DNA from: Blumeriella jaapii
Lineage: Eukaryota; Ascomycota; Leotiomycetes; Helotiales; Drepanopezizaceae
Direction: 5' to 3'
Length of the DNA: 64,000 nucleotides
Assembly (NCBI GenBank): GCA_009599575.1
Contig: VWND01000002.1
Coordinates: forward strand, 1,302,001-1,366,000
The notes below the pieces were generated by a model. The model did no database searches and had not been told where the DNA came from. It saw only the letters and a program-made list of their open reading frames with translations. Position numbers and translations under genes: made by a program. Below are positions 11,606 through 23,654 of the stretch, piece after piece (positions within the stretch are counted from its first letter, which is position 1; every line of letters begins with the position of its first letter).

Positions 11606-11724
11606 CTGCACAGGATGCTCAGTACTCACCTTGTACCACCGTAGCCATCTGTCAAGTAAGCAGGAATACATACATGCAGTACAGTACCAGGTATGTGGTG
11701 AGAGGCGAAGAGCGAGGGCTAGAA

Positions 11725-12015
11725 CCAAGGCCAAGACCGAGGACAAGGCCAAGGGCCAAGGGCAATAGGGCAGAATGGGCCAAAGGGGAGAAAGGGCAAA
11801 AGGTCAAAAAGAGCACAAGGCCACAAGGGCAAAAGGTCAAAAGGTCAAAAGGTCAAAAAGAGCAGAAGACCAAAAAGGGAAAAAAGAGCTAAAAGAGCTA
11901 AAAGAACAAAAGGACAAAAGGACAAAAGGGCAAAAGGGCAAAAGGGCAAATAGAAAAGGGCAAAAAGAGCAAAAGATTAAAAAGGGAAACAAGAGCTTCA
12001 AGGACAAAATGGGCA
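11725..12015. repeat. AAAAGGGCAAAAGGTC minisatellite
   Basis: Roughly 10-bp units (AAAAGGTCAA, AAAAGGGCAA, AAAAGAGCTA) run for nearly 300 bp. Lys/Gly-rich frames across it are artefacts. Confidence 0.92.
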
Positions 12016-12499
12016 GAGGTCGAGGCCGCGACAGCTCTTCTTCTCTGCTCTTCTCTTCCTTATTATCCTGCAGAACAAGAAGCTGCAGCCCGCCCGCCAT
12101 GTCTGCGATCTCACACTAACCGAAGCACCCTCGCCTTCCAAGCCTCCGCCATCTCGCACCCTTTCCACTGCCCTCGGAGTTTGTGCGACGACAGCATCGG
12201 TGGTCGTGTGTGCGTGCGTGCGTGCGTGCTCCTGCCCGGGTTTAAGCTACGTCTCGCGTCTCCACCGGTCCACGGCGACGACGGTGGTCGGCATCGGATC
12301 ATCGCTGTCCGTGACTCGGGGGACCGCTTCTGCGAGATTGACTGCGATCTGATCATTCGGGTCCTGTACAGTACTGTATGTGTACGATGGACGTACGTCG
12401 GAGTGCAGTACGTCGTCGTGTGTAGTACGAAGTATTGTCCGGTGCGGTGTGTGCAGTCTGATACTCCTCTGGCGTCGCCGCCGCTAGTCTCGGTTTTCT

Positions 12500-12695
12500 C
12501 TTACCGCATCCTCTCTCCTCTCTCCTCTCCTCTCCTTTCCTCTCCTCTCCTCTCCTCTCCTCTCTCATTCAACTCAGCCTTGATCCATTTCTCCCTCTTC
12601 CCTTCATTTCCCTCATCACCCTCATCTCCCCTATTTCCCTCATCTCCCTCATCTCCCTCTCCCTCATCTCCCTCCCTCATCCTCATCCGATGTCA
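12500..12695. repeat. TCTCC / CATCTCCCT pyrimidine repeats
   Basis: CTCTCCTCTCC units (12506-12565) are followed by TTTCCCTCATCTCCC units up to about 12675. Confidence 0.9.
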
Positions 12696-13230
12696 ACACA
12701 TGGTCGATAGACCCTTTCCGCAACTCAAAATCACCTGAAAATGCCCCTGGCCGCAACTCAAAAAACCCTCTGAATGTCCATCCCCTCGCGCCCATCCATG
12801 TGGACCGACATGTGGCCGATAAACGGCATCGGAAAGCCGTCCCCTGGCCGTCATCCCTTCGCAGATCCATTTGGGTCCGAGAAGCGAGAAGGGCCCTCGG
12901 CGACGGTCGATACCTGACGCGCTCCACCCACCCACACCCACACGTGCACCGCGCGCCCGCGGATGCCGGCGGCCTGTTGAAACCCTATGGTGTCGTGCCG
13001 AAAGGGACCGACCTCTCTCTTCTCGCAATACTTACTTCTTCCGGGCGACGGGGCGACCATCATCCGGCCGGGTCCCGCACGTGGGCATTGACTCGCGATG
13101 CTTCAGGATGTGCCGGCACTCGACCACATGTCGTTCGGGGCATCGCATCGTCGGGGCACAGCTGCCGACCATTCGCCGATGATCGTATGGCCTCAGGCAA
13201 GAGCGTCGCCAATCGCGCTCTGGACAGTCC
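12696..13230. other. Intergenic, nothing recognised
   Basis: Two overlapping sets of frames on opposite strands (about 100-160 codons) lack protein-like features. There is a local near-repeat around CGCAACTCAAAA at 12720 and 12752. Confidence 0.4.
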
Positions 13231-13235
13231 GTACA

Positions 13236-13432
13236 GTGTGTGTAAGTGTGTGTGTGTACAGTGCTGTGTGTGTGTAGTGCTGTGTATGTAGTGCTGTGTA
13301 TGTACATACATACATGTATACATAATACATACATTCATACATAATACATACATACCTTACCTAATACATACATACATAATACATACATACATAATACATA
13401 CATACATAATCCATCCATCCATACACACAGCA
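13236..13432. repeat. TGTG and CATACATAATA microsatellites
   Basis: GTGTGTGTAGTGCTGTGTATGTA units are followed by CATACATAATA units (eleven-base periodicity) to about 13418 and a CCATCCATCC tail. Confidence 0.9.
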
Positions 13433-13539
13433 CTGTCCCGTCCCGTGGCTGACCTTCGCGCCCACGCAGAGGAAGAGCGGACCAGCAGTTCCCGCCGCCG
13501 CCGCTCTCTGCTTCTCTTTCGAACGCGGGCTGGCTTCTA

Positions 13540-13600
13540 CTCTACTGTACACAGTACACACACAGAACACACACAGTACATACACACACACAGAGAGAGA
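13540..13600. repeat. ACACAGTACACACAGAACACAC repeats
   Basis: CA-rich repeats contain the CAGTACAC variant of the GTACAGTAC motif and end in a short GA run. Confidence 0.7.
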
Positions 13601-13937
13601 GACCAGACCAGACCGTCTCAAGCCTCTCGACGCCAGGCCGGGCGCAGAAGGTCCCAAGCGAGGATGGGCCGCTTCCGGACACGCGGTTGCAGATCCACGC
13701 AGGGAGGTGCAGCAGTTCGCCGTCTCGTGCTATACAGTATGTGCAGTACATCTCCGTGCTATGAAAGAAGTCATCTCCGTGCTGTGAAAGAAGTCGAGAG
13801 TTCTTGGCGCGCAAAAATGATGATGCTGATGACGACGATGATCGCTCCCGTCCATCTCCAAGCCGGAGCTTCCTCCTCGACCCCCATCCCGAGACGACTC
13901 CCCGTTGTTTCGAATGAATGGGCGTGCGGTTCGGTAT

Positions 13938-13966
13938 GGTAGGTAGGTAGGTAGGTAGGTAGGTAG
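13938..13966. repeat. GTAG tetranucleotide repeat
   Basis: A perfect (GTAG)n tract of about seven units, the same motif as at 549-605. Confidence 0.9.
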
Positions 13967-14069
13967 CCTAATCATCCATTCCAGCTCAAGCACGCCATTG
14001 TTCTATTCTTTTCCCATCCTATCCCATCATCGCCCACGAAGCTCTGCCGTAGGTCCATCCCGCGCCAGC

Positions 14070-14072
14070 TCT

Positions 14073-14107
<35 letters not shown>

Positions 14108-14108
14108 C
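14070..14108. repeat. TTTC tetranucleotide repeat
   Basis: A (CTTT)n tract of about nine units. Confidence 0.9.
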
Positions 14109-14179
14109 GCTCGCAATGGCATCCATCCACCTCACACCCCCTTCCTGACGTGATGGAAACCACCGACCGTACGGTAGGT

Positions 14180-14600
14180 ACCATACACACAGTACAGCAC
14201 AGTACAGCACAGTACCTACACATATACATACTGTACACTACCAACCAACCAACCTACAAACTGTAGAGTACGTCTACTCTACCTGCGTACGTACGTATGT
14301 ACTGTCCGCGACACATCTCGCGTCGGGCCCGAACGCCCACACGATGCGTCCGTCCATCCTCGATGGATTCTCGCTTCCGCGCTTCCGCGTGTCACGGATG
14401 AATATGGATATGAATATGAATAGCGGGGATCCTGTTCTGGCGGTACGCTACGCTGCGGTGGCGTACCGCGTTGGTGCATTGCACGGGATGTACAGTAAGA
14501 TAGGTGCAGCAGTATGTACAGTATGTACAGTTTGTACAGTACCTAAGTACAGTAGGTGCCTACACACAGTACTGTACTGTGTACTGTACTGTGTGTACAC
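14180..14600. repeat. Scattered CAGTACAG/GTACAGT motifs
   Basis: CACAGTACAGCACAGTACAGC near 14188-14213, GTACGTACGTATGTACTGT near 14285, and GTACAGTATGTACAGTTTGTACAGTAC near 14515-14543. No gene is seen in this stretch. Confidence 0.7.
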
Positions 14601-14719
14601 TCGGCTCGGCTCGGCTTCACCCTAGCCTAACTAGGTAAGTACCTAAGTAAGTAGCCTCGTTGATTCCCACGCCTCAGCCTACAGTATGTATGTACAGTAT
14701 CTTATCCCCCCCTTACCAA

Positions 14720-14930
14720 GCAAGCAAGCAAACAAACAAGCAAGCACTTTATTCATCTCTGATCTCTTTTGGCTTGGTTTCATTATGGGTCTTTTCATTT
14801 CATCTGTCTTCATTTCATCTCTTTGATGAAGCAAGTCAATTCATTTTTTTTCTTTGATAAAGTAAGTCATTTCATCTCTTTTCATTTCATCTCTTTAATG
14901 AAGTAAGTCATTTCATTTCATCTTTTATCA
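14720..14930. repeat. CAAGCAAGC and TTCATCTC-type repeats at the left edge of the transposon island
   Basis: GCAAGCAAACAAACAAGCAAGC at 14720-14745 is followed by repeats of TTTCATCTCTTT and GAAGTAAGTCATTTCA. This marks the boundary between the GC-rich left flank and the RIP island. Confidence 0.75.
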
Positions 14931-14984
14931 ATCCTTTCCCTTATCAGCTCGCACCTATTCATTCATATATTTGTAACGATTATG

Positions 14985-15246
14985 ACGATCTAATCAGTCG
15001 AAGGGCTGGGAGATCAGTCAACTGGTCGCCGTGTTCACATGGTATAAGAAACGAGCCTTTGGTTTTGTAACAATAAAGATATTCACTTAGAATCAACAAC
15101 TGCAGAAGGCAGAGGTTGCTAAGGGAAGAAAGCCTTATATACATGATAATTTCCACAGTTGATAGGAGATCCACCAGAAGACCAGGGAGCTTGCAATTAT
15201 ACGTAGTTGCTGGGATGACATACGAAGTGGCAAAAGAATGAATCGT
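14985..15246 (-). repeat. LTR of element 1 (3' LTR by pol direction)
   Basis: 262 bp from ACGATCTAATCAG to GAATCGT, matching 21129-21390 nearly base for base. It contains one copy of the 27-bp segment that is doubled in the LTRs of element 2. A GGGAGGGTAA purine stretch on the minus strand just inside is a likely polypurine tract. Confidence 0.92.
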
Positions 15247-15493
15247 TATATTACCCTCCCGTCCGAAAAAAGCGCGCTTTCGAGCTTTTATCTATTGGTA
15301 CGTCGCTATCCAAGTGATCGTACGAATCCAAACTTTCGGAAAATGCCTTTAGCCAGTTTACAAGTTTTGCAGAAGGACCGGGAAGCTTCTTATGCGCCAA
15401 GTGAAAGTCGCGCATTTTCAAGGGAGCGTATATAAAGTCAGACGCGGGGTACCACGTGAGATTTTCATTTAAATCTACCCAAGAAGCTTTATA

Positions 15494-18400
15494 CTAAAAG
15501 GTTTTCCGCTGTATTCGACAGGCGATTAATTTTTCGATTTCGTATTCAAGCTTATTAATTATATTAATAAGTTCAGAGGTTAAGTTAACCTGATTTGGAA
15601 GCGCGTCGTCAACTGCTTTACGCAGTCGATTAGCGTGAAAAACTGGGTGTACGTTTATAATACTAGGAAGGTTTAGCTTAAAAGCGTTATCGAAAATTTT
15701 GGCTACAATTTTGAAAAGGCCGTTTGTAAGGTTGTCGAGCTTGCGAAAGGGCCGGAAGATCGGAAATGAACGCATATCGAGCCATACGTAATCGCTAACG
15801 TTAAAATCGATCGCGCGGCGAAACTTATTCGCACTTTTTTTTATTTTATCGTATACTTATTAAAAGTGCGATTTGGCGAGGTTCCAGGCGTCGTAGTGGC
15901 GGCGAGCGTACGCACGAGCTTCGTCTGCGTTTAGCTTGTGTGAAAAGTTGGAGGAAAGGGAAATATCGAGCTTTCAGTTTTAATTAATGTAGGAAGTATA
16001 ACCGTGTACAACTTTAAAAAATGAAAGGCCATTTAGACTTTCGTAAGGAAGGACTATTTGGGCGAAATCCATTATTAAAAGAAATTCGCTTTAATCGTTT
16101 TGATAAAAGTTTACGAAGGGTCGAAAGCGTTTTTGCAGATATTGGTTGTAAATTTCGGTTTGACCATCGGTTTCAAAATGAGCGGCTGTCGAAAGTTTTA
16201 ATTGCGTACCGAGTATTTTGTTTAATTCAGACCAGAAAATAAACCAATACTAAAGGCCACGATCGCTAATAATACTTTTTAAAAGGTCAAAATACCTGTA
16301 TACGTGAAATATATACAGTTTGGCGAGGCTTCGAACGTCGATATTTTTATGGCAAAAAATCGAAATAGCTTGCTTGGAAAAGCGATCTATTATTACGAAC
16401 ACGTTGTCGTAACCGTATTTGTTTTTGTTAAAACTGCAAAAGTCTATTATAACGTGCTCCTAAAAGTGGTCAGAAACAGAAAAAGGCTGAAAAAGGCCGG
16501 AACGCTTATTTTTTGAAACAGAACTTTTTCGATAAACGTGGCAATTGCGACAGTATTATTTTACGAAGATTATTATACTTCGCTAATAATATTAATCCGA
16601 AAGCAATTGCGTAGTTTTGCGAACGCTAAAATAAGCGGTGGAAATCTGGTCGTGCATTTCTCGTATAAAGGCCAAACGAAAATGATCGACGTTTGGTACT
16701 ATTAAGCGGCCGTAATATAGCAGCAGATCGCGTTCAAATATATACGAAATATTGTTAGCGTCGTTCCTTTTCGTAGCGTCTCGTACAGCTTTTTTTCGAA
16801 GGGCCATCAGGCTGCTAGCTGTGCGATTAGCATGGAAAAGCTGGTCAACGACACGGAATGCGGATAAAAAATCAGCTATTTCAACGATAAAAACAGCTGT
16901 TTCGGAAGCCGTAAAAAATCGAAGTTTTTCAGTTAAAAGGCGGTGATCGATTTAATCGGCTCGGAAAAGAGTTTGCAGGCGTTAAGTGCGTTTAAAAAAG
17001 TTTTAACGGTCGAGTTCGCTCGTACGACGTGTTAATACGTCAGTCAAAGAATTATATTTACCTGGTCTATACGTAATAAAAAAATTGTAATCGGCGAGAA
17101 GCTCGGCCCAGCGTGCCTATCGAGCGTTTAAAAGTTTGGAGGTCATAAAATACTTTAAAACCTTATAATTAGTAATTATTTTGATCTGATAAACTGAACC
17201 AGCTAGTTTAGCACGAAAGTTGCCTAAAAATCTTACGATTGCGAGCATCTTTTTATCGTATACGACGTAGTTTAGCTTTGCGAAAGCTATAGTTTTGCTA
17301 AAATAAGCGATTGGAAGCCAGTCGTCGCTATAAAATTGCGAAAGCACAAAAGCTACTACGCCGTCGAAAGCGTTAGTTTCCAATATGCAAAAAAGGTTTT
17401 GCCTGTAATATTATAAAACTGATACAGTAGTAAAAGCTAGTGTAAAAAGGTCGAAACTTTTCTGACACTCAGAAGTAAAATTATAAAAAACGTTAGTTTT
17501 AATTAAATGGACCAAAAGCTTTGCAATTATATTATAATCTCGAATAAAACGTCGGTAGAAGTTATAAAAACCAAGAAAGCTTTATACATTTTTTATAGTA
17601 ATAGGAGGCTTTTAATAAGCGACTACGGAAATCTTCTTTGAATCTACCTCTAGGCCTTCAGTCGAAATAATAAAACCTAGATAACGGGTTCGAATAACGT
17701 TGAATTTAGACTTTCGAATATCGGCTTATAATTCAGCGTCAGCGAGCTTTTAAAACACTTTGCGAACGTGTATAGCGTATTTCAAAAGGTCGGACGAATA
17801 AAATAAAAATATTATTTAGATATATAATACAGAAATCGTTCAAATAATCGAAGAGAACGTCGTTTATATAACGTTGATAAATTGCGGATTTATTAATAAA
17901 GCCAAAAGATAGCACTTTACACTTATAAGCGCCGTAACGCGTACGAAACGTCGTCAGTTTTTTACTGGCGGAGTCCATTCGAATTTTGTAAAAGATTTAA
18001 CGAATATCGAGCTTCGTAAAAATTCGCGCTTCCGAGAAACGAGCAAAGGTTTCATCGATAAAAAGGAAAGGGTAGCGATTTTTACGAATAATATTATTAA
18101 AAGCTCGATAATCGATACAAAAACGTAATAAACCGTCGGGTTTTTTAGCGAAAAGCATTAAAGCAGCGAAAAAAGCGGTGAAAGATTCGATAAAGCTTTT
18201 ATTAAAAATTGTTTTGTAAATAAGTTTTGACAATCTCGAGCTTTGGAATCGACATCTTATATAAAAAAGTGTATTTCAGCTTTTTCTTATTTACAATAAG
18301 CTCGATCTTATGGTCGTAAAGCCGGTGAAAAGCTAGCTCGTTACTGGCGGCCTTAGAAAATACGTGTTCGAAGTTTTTGTACTCCGGGGGAAAAAATTCG

Positions 18401-20689
18401 AAAAAAGGTTCATTCGAAATTAGCTCCGCTAAGCTGATTAAAAAGGTCGAAATCGATATTTCATTAGTTCTGAAACGTTCGAAAAAACTGTAAAATTAAG
18501 TCTTAAAAGAAATATTATACGTAAAATCGTTTAGTATTTTGTCGATCTCGTACAAAAAAGTTAAAAACACTTTAATTGCTTTTTTTCTGAAGATCAGCTT
18601 GAAAGCGTATGCAATAATCTAGCAGATAGAAATTAGGTAAGCAGTAGATTAAAAAACTCGTTTTCGAATTAATCGTTTGAAAGGTTCAGAAAATGGCTTG
18701 TTTAAACTATCGATTATATTAAGCTGAAAAGCTATCGCGGCGAGAGCTTTCCTTCGGTCTTTAGTATAATTGTTTTTCGTAAAACGAAAAAGCTGTTTAA
18801 CGAAAAAAGAAAAAAAAAAAAAGAAATAATAAAAAGGGAATCGGCAGCCTAAGAAGGTGGTGTAATTTCTTATATTATCCCATTAGCGTCGCTATCGAAA
18901 TTGGCACCGCGAATAAAATTCGATTTTTTCGCGCTTCGCATAGCGTCGTAAGTCTGCCACAATTAGTCAAGGTTTTTATCACGTTTCACAGCGTCGTTTT
19001 AATAGCGAAATTAAATCTTTCGGAAATGCAAATAAAAGATTTTAATACAACGAGCGTAAAAAGCTGTAAAAGGGTAAAACTTCGGCCAATAAAGCTTGCG
19101 TTTATTACAGTTTAATAAAACTTGGTATTCGGCCAACCAAGCTTTTTTTAAAATTATATTATGATTTCCGAAATTAGTAATCAAAAAAAAAGTAAACGAT
19201 TGTATTCGATTGTTAACAATAAAATTGAAAAGCGTAAAATATATGATTGAATAATCACGAGCTTTATTATATCTTTTTACAAGAAAAAAAGCCGGAAAAA
19301 GTTGAATTAAAGGTTTTAAAAAAAAAAAAAAGGATTTGATCAGCGCCGAATCGATTAACGCATAACCGTTCGCTTCAGAATCGGCGAACGCTTTTATCTT
19401 ATACGAAAGGCCATTTTTAATAAGTATAACGGAGATTATTAATAAGTCGCCACCAAAAAGCTTTCGAACGTTAAAATAACGCATATCGCGCAACACGCCT
19501 AAAAAGAAGGCTTTGCTTAGGTCTGGGCGTTTCCTCGATTGGCGGAAAAACCTTCAATTTCCTTATATGCATTTTAGAAATCGTCTGGAAAAGGGTTTTC
19601 GTTTTTATTACTATTATCGGAAAGCGAATCTTCGGCCGGTTCGATTTCGTTTACACCTACCAGCCTGGAAGGGCCTTTAAATAAAACCGAGGGTCGGCCC
19701 GTAAAAGGTTTTGCAAATTAGCCTTTCTAAACTCTTTGATATGGAATAAAAAACGAGCGTTGTCGTTGGTCCGATCGAAAAAAAAGAACGCCAAGGGGGG
19801 CGTTCTGGCGTAAAGGAGGAGAAAAAACAAAGGGCTAAAGAGAAGCCTGTAAAGCATTTGGACGACTTTCGTACGTACGATTTGACTCGTAGTATGCTTT
19901 GGTTAAGGACCTACCACTTTAATAAATGGTAGATTTGATAAAGCGATTCGCGTATAAAGTTCGTTTAGCCAACTGATCTTATTTTTTTTATCGGACGGCG
20001 GTAAGCCAATTCTTAAAGGTCGTTGTACGCGCCCATTCCAAATGCAGCTTTTTTCGTAAACGCTTTAATATTTTGTCGCGGAGGGCGTCCCGAAGCTGTT
20101 TATCGGTCCGTATTTAAGCGTTCGCTGCGAGAATGGAAAATCGCAGGTAAAATCGCCAAAAATCGTCGTGCGTACTTATTGCAAGCATTTTGAATTCGTT
20201 TTCGGCTTTTTGAACGTCGAAAGAATCGGCCAGGAAATCGGCGACCTTTTTGATTAATTCTTCGGAAAATATAAAGTCGGAGCGGTCCAAAATACGCGGG
20301 GTCAGAAATTCCTTTGCCACGCCTTCGGTCTGATCGAGTATATAATTTTTGCGAAATCGATCGCCAGCGAAATAGTCGTAATAAAATTCGAAGTTGTCGA
20401 AAACTCTAGTTTCTCAGTGGCGTGCTTTGTAATTTTTACCATTATCTAGCTTAAACTTAAGATTCGGAACGCGCTTTATACGAGCTAATCGAAAGTTAGC
20501 AGATAAATAAGAACCATAGCGTTCAAAAAGCGCGCTAAGGTTTTGGTCGTTATAAAAAAATTCAAAAAAAGTTCGCGAAAAGCGTAGAAATTGGTTTGCA
20601 GCGTTTGTTGGTTGAAATAAAACGTTGCGAAAAAAAAGAGAAGCAGCAGATTCGCGATTGGCAAAAGCACGTTCGATAAATTCTACCAA
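15494..20689 (-). pseudogene. gag-pol remnants of element 1
   Basis: Gag: FANRESAASLFFRNV and KVADFLADSFDVQKAENEF. Protease-like: ADSEANGYALID. Reverse transcriptase: KKPDGLLRFCIDYRAFN and ARIFTKLDIR, then the catalytic box reads IIYLNNIFI where active enzymes have YLDD; both Asp codons have become Asn by G-to-A change. RNase H: DDWLPIAYFSKTIAFAKLNY. Integrase: PNVDHFRLAFIREMHDQ. C-terminal: NVHPVFHANRLRKAVDDALP. All segments are on the minus strand in different frames separated by stops. This copy cannot encode an active polymerase. Confidence 0.92.
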
Positions 20690-21128
20690 ACGCTTTGATT
20701 AAGGGGTCTGTCGCAATCGCATAGCTTTTAGAAATTGTCGTTTACGCTTTTGCGCTTCCTTCAATTGATTTTGCAGAAGTCTCAACTGAACGCTCTCAGC
20801 GCTAGGGTGTGAGGAGGTGGCAGGCGAAGTGGTTGGCGCTCTGCCTTTTCCTTTGTTTTTTTTTCCTCGGGGGGAGGACTGTTCTTTAGAAAAAGAAGCT
20901 TCTGGGGGAGGCTGTTTCTTCGCTGATTAAAAGGGAGGTTGAGATGTAGTAGCAGGAGCTGAAAAGCTCTGCTGAGAAGGAGATCGTTGAACAAGAGCCA
21001 TTTTTCGCGAAGTGCGGAAATAAGCCTTTTTACGACCGGTCGATCATCTTGGTATGACTCGTGAGGAATTCGAAGGGAAAAATAGTTTACGCCGTCGCCA
21101 GCGTAGAAAAAGAATTGTTGATAATATA

Positions 21129-21390
21129 ACGATCTAATCAATCGAAGGGCTGGGAGATCAGTCAACTGGTCGCCGTGTTCATATGGTATAAGAAACGAGC
21201 CTTTGGTTCTGTAATAACAAAGATATTCACTTAAAATTAACAACTGCAGAAAGCAGAGGTTGCTAAAAGGAGAAAGCCTTATATACATGATAGTTTCCAT
21301 AGTTGATGGGAGACCCACCAGGAGACCAGGGAGCTTGCAACTATACGTAGTTGCTGGGGTGACACACGAGGTGGCAAAAGAATGAATCGT
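21129..21390 (-). repeat. LTR of element 1 (5' LTR by pol direction)
   Basis: 262 bp, matching 14985-15246. Its right end lies 4 bp from the left LTR of element 2, so the two elements stand LTR to LTR. Confidence 0.92.
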
Positions 21391-21394
21391 CACA

Positions 21395-21683
21395 ACGATC
21401 TAATCAGTCGAAGGGCTGGGAGATTAGTCAACTGGTCGCCGTGTTCATATGGTATGAGAAACGAGCCTTTGGTTTTGTAATAAAGATATTCACTTAGAAT
21501 CAACAATTGCAGAAGGCAGAAGTTGCTAAGAAAAGAGAGCCTTATATATATGAATAATTTCCACAGTTGATAAGGAGATCTATCAGAAGACCAGGGAGCT
21601 TGCAGCTATACGTAGTTGCTGGGAAGCTTGCAGCTATACGTAGTTGCTGGAATAATACGAGAGGTGGCAATAGAATAAATCGT
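21395..21683 (-). repeat. LTR of element 2 (3' LTR by pol direction)
   Basis: 289 bp from ACGATCTAATCAG to AAATCGT. It contains two copies of AGCTTGCAGCTATACG plus TAGTTGCTGG (about 21597-21651), explaining the 27-bp excess over the 262-bp LTR of element 1. Confidence 0.92.
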
Positions 21684-21930
21684 TATATTATCCTTCCGTC
21701 CGAAAAAAGCGCGCTTTCGAGCTTTTATTTATTAGTACGTTATTATCCAAATGATCGTACGAATTCAAATTTTCGGAATACGCTTTTAGCTAATTTACAA
21801 GTTTTATAAAAGGACCGGGAAGCTTTTTATACGCCAAATAAAAGTCGCGCATTTTTAAAAAAGCGTATATAAAATCAAACGCGGAATACCATATGAAATT
21901 TTTATTTAAACCTACCCAAAAAGCTTTGTA

Positions 21931-22212
21931 CTAAAGGGTTTTTCGTTGTATTCGATAAACGATTAATTCTTCGATTTCGTATTTAAGCTTATTAATTATA
22001 TTAATAAATTTAGAAGCTGGGTTAATCTGACCTGAAAACGCGTCGTCAGCTGTTTTACGCAATCGACCAGCGTGAAAAACTGGGTGTACGTTTATAATAT
22101 TAAAAAGGTCTAGCTTAAAAGCGTTGTCGAAAATTTTGCTTACAATTTTAAAAAAGCCGTTTATAAAATTATCGAGCTTGCGAAAGGGCCGGAAAATCGG
22201 AAATAAACGCAT
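21931..22212 (-). pseudogene. Pol C-terminal remnant of element 2
   Basis: INVHPVFHAGRLRKTADDAF and EYEIEELIVYRI-like residues match the SH3/chromo-like C-terminus of gypsy Pol and the parallel segment of element 1 (15494-15775). Confidence 0.85.
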
Positions 22213-22696
22213 ATCGAGCTATACGTAATCGCCAACGTTAAAATCGATCGCGCGGCGAAATTTATTCGTATTTTTTTTTATTTTGTCGTAAGCTTATTAA
22301 AAGTGCGATTTGGCGAAATTCCAAGCGTCGTAATAACGGCGAGCGTACGCACGAGCTTCGTTTACGTTTAATTTATATAAGAAATTAAAAAAAAGAAAAG
22401 TATCGAACTTTCAATTTCAATTAGTATAAAAAATATAATCGTATACAATTTCAAAAAGTAAAAGGCCATTTAGACTTTCGTAAAAAAAAATTATTTGGGC
22501 GAAATCTATTATTAAAAAAAATTCGCTTTAATCGTTTTAATAAAAATTCACGAAAAATCGAAAGCGTTTTTGCAAATATTAGTTGTAAATTTCGGTTTAA
22601 TCATCGGTTTTAAAATAAGCGGCTATCGAAAGCTTTAATTGCGTATCGAATATTTTGTTTAATTCAGACCAGAAAATAAACTAATATTAAAAGCTA

Positions 22697-22701
22697 CGAT
22701 C
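22697..22701. repeat. Target-site duplication CGATC, left copy
   Basis: CGATC directly precedes the TG start of the nested element and is repeated after its CA end at 30057-30061. Element 1 has a single copy at the corresponding site. Confidence 0.93.
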
Positions 22702-23114
22702 TGTAAGGATTGAAAGGCAGGGAAACACTAGTTTAAACGATAGAGCTTAAATAAGGTTGGGTTGATAGTCAGACTGATTTCTACCTTTTACATTTTTAGT
22801 AGAAGGCGTGTATAAATACAAAAGAAGGGGTGGAGCCTTCGAGAAGAGTATTTCCCAGGAAACCAGGCGAATTTTATTTAATATGCTTTTTCAGCTTTTA
22901 TTCCGACCTTTTTTTATTTTTTTTAATATAATTTTAATAATTGGTTTTTTAGCAATTACTTTTATAAAATGTTTTATTTAAATATTATTTCCAGCTTTTA
23001 TAATACTATCCGGCCCCTACGGCCTATTCGCAAAAAGTATTATTCGAAAATTGATAAAAAGCAAAAGGTTTTGGCGGATTATTTGATTTATATACGTAAT
23101 ATTGGTTTCTGATA
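22702..23114 (-). repeat. 413-bp LTR of element 3 (left, 3' by pol direction)
   Basis: TGTAAGGATTG to GGTTTCTGATA. It aligns without gaps to 29644-30056; the differences are almost all C/T or G/A, for example the terminal TGATA against TGACA. Confidence 0.94.
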
Positions 23115-23654
23115 TTATTTTTTTTTTTAAGCCTTTGGTTTTTAAAAGCGATTGATTTTTTTGTGCGTATATTTTCGTATATAACGTGCGTTACGCTTTC
23201 GAAATAACGTGCGGTTTTTTTCGCTTTTGGTCGTGAATTATAACTGTTTTTTTTTTCGCTTTCGGTCGTAAATTATGGCTGTTCTGCTGTTTTGTTTTTT
23301 TTGTTTTCGGTAGCGTTTTGCATTTTCGTTAAAAAAGCTTTTTTTTTTAAAATGGCCGCTATTTTTCTGTTTAATTTTTTTTTTTTTTTTTTTTTTATTT
23401 TTTCGTTAGCTTTTTTTTATTTTAATTAATTGTTTTTCGCCGCGTTCGCCGCGAATTTTTAAAATGCTTTTGACTTTTATTTGTTTTCGGTGCGCCCGCC
23501 TAATTTTACGCGAAAGTATTATAACGGACTTTTTGTTTTTTTGCGTTTTCGAGCTTTTTAGCGTGAAATACAATCGCTACAAAGCTTCGTATATTTAATG
23601 TTTTTTTGTGAATTTTTTAGATTTTTATTCGAATTCGCTTTTAATTAGCTATAA

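Larger units (their letters stand above)
14985..21390 (-). mobile_element. Ty3/gypsy LTR retrotransposon 1 (RIP-mutated, full length)
   Basis: Two LTRs of identical length (262 bp, 14985-15246 and 21129-21390) bound a 5.9-kb internal region. Reading the minus strand, domains run in the order gag (20689-20114), protease-like (19496-19011), reverse transcriptase (18233-17739), RNase H (17383-17117), integrase zinc domain (16807-16592) and C-terminal SH3/chromo-like segment (15775-15494). This is the Ty3/gypsy order. Every domain is cut by stops. Comparison with element 2 shows mainly C/T and G/A differences, the RIP signature. LTR ends are ACGAT...ATCGT. I see no target duplication. Confidence 0.93.

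Noticed and set aside
10920..12119. Frames rich in Ser-Ile-Pro-His or Lys-Gly-Gln
   Set aside because: They translate the GGAATGGGAT and AAAAGGTCAA minisatellites.
14080..14110. CRISPR-like spacing of repeats in the microsatellite zone
   Set aside because: Repeats are contiguous without unique spacers; the host is eukaryotic.
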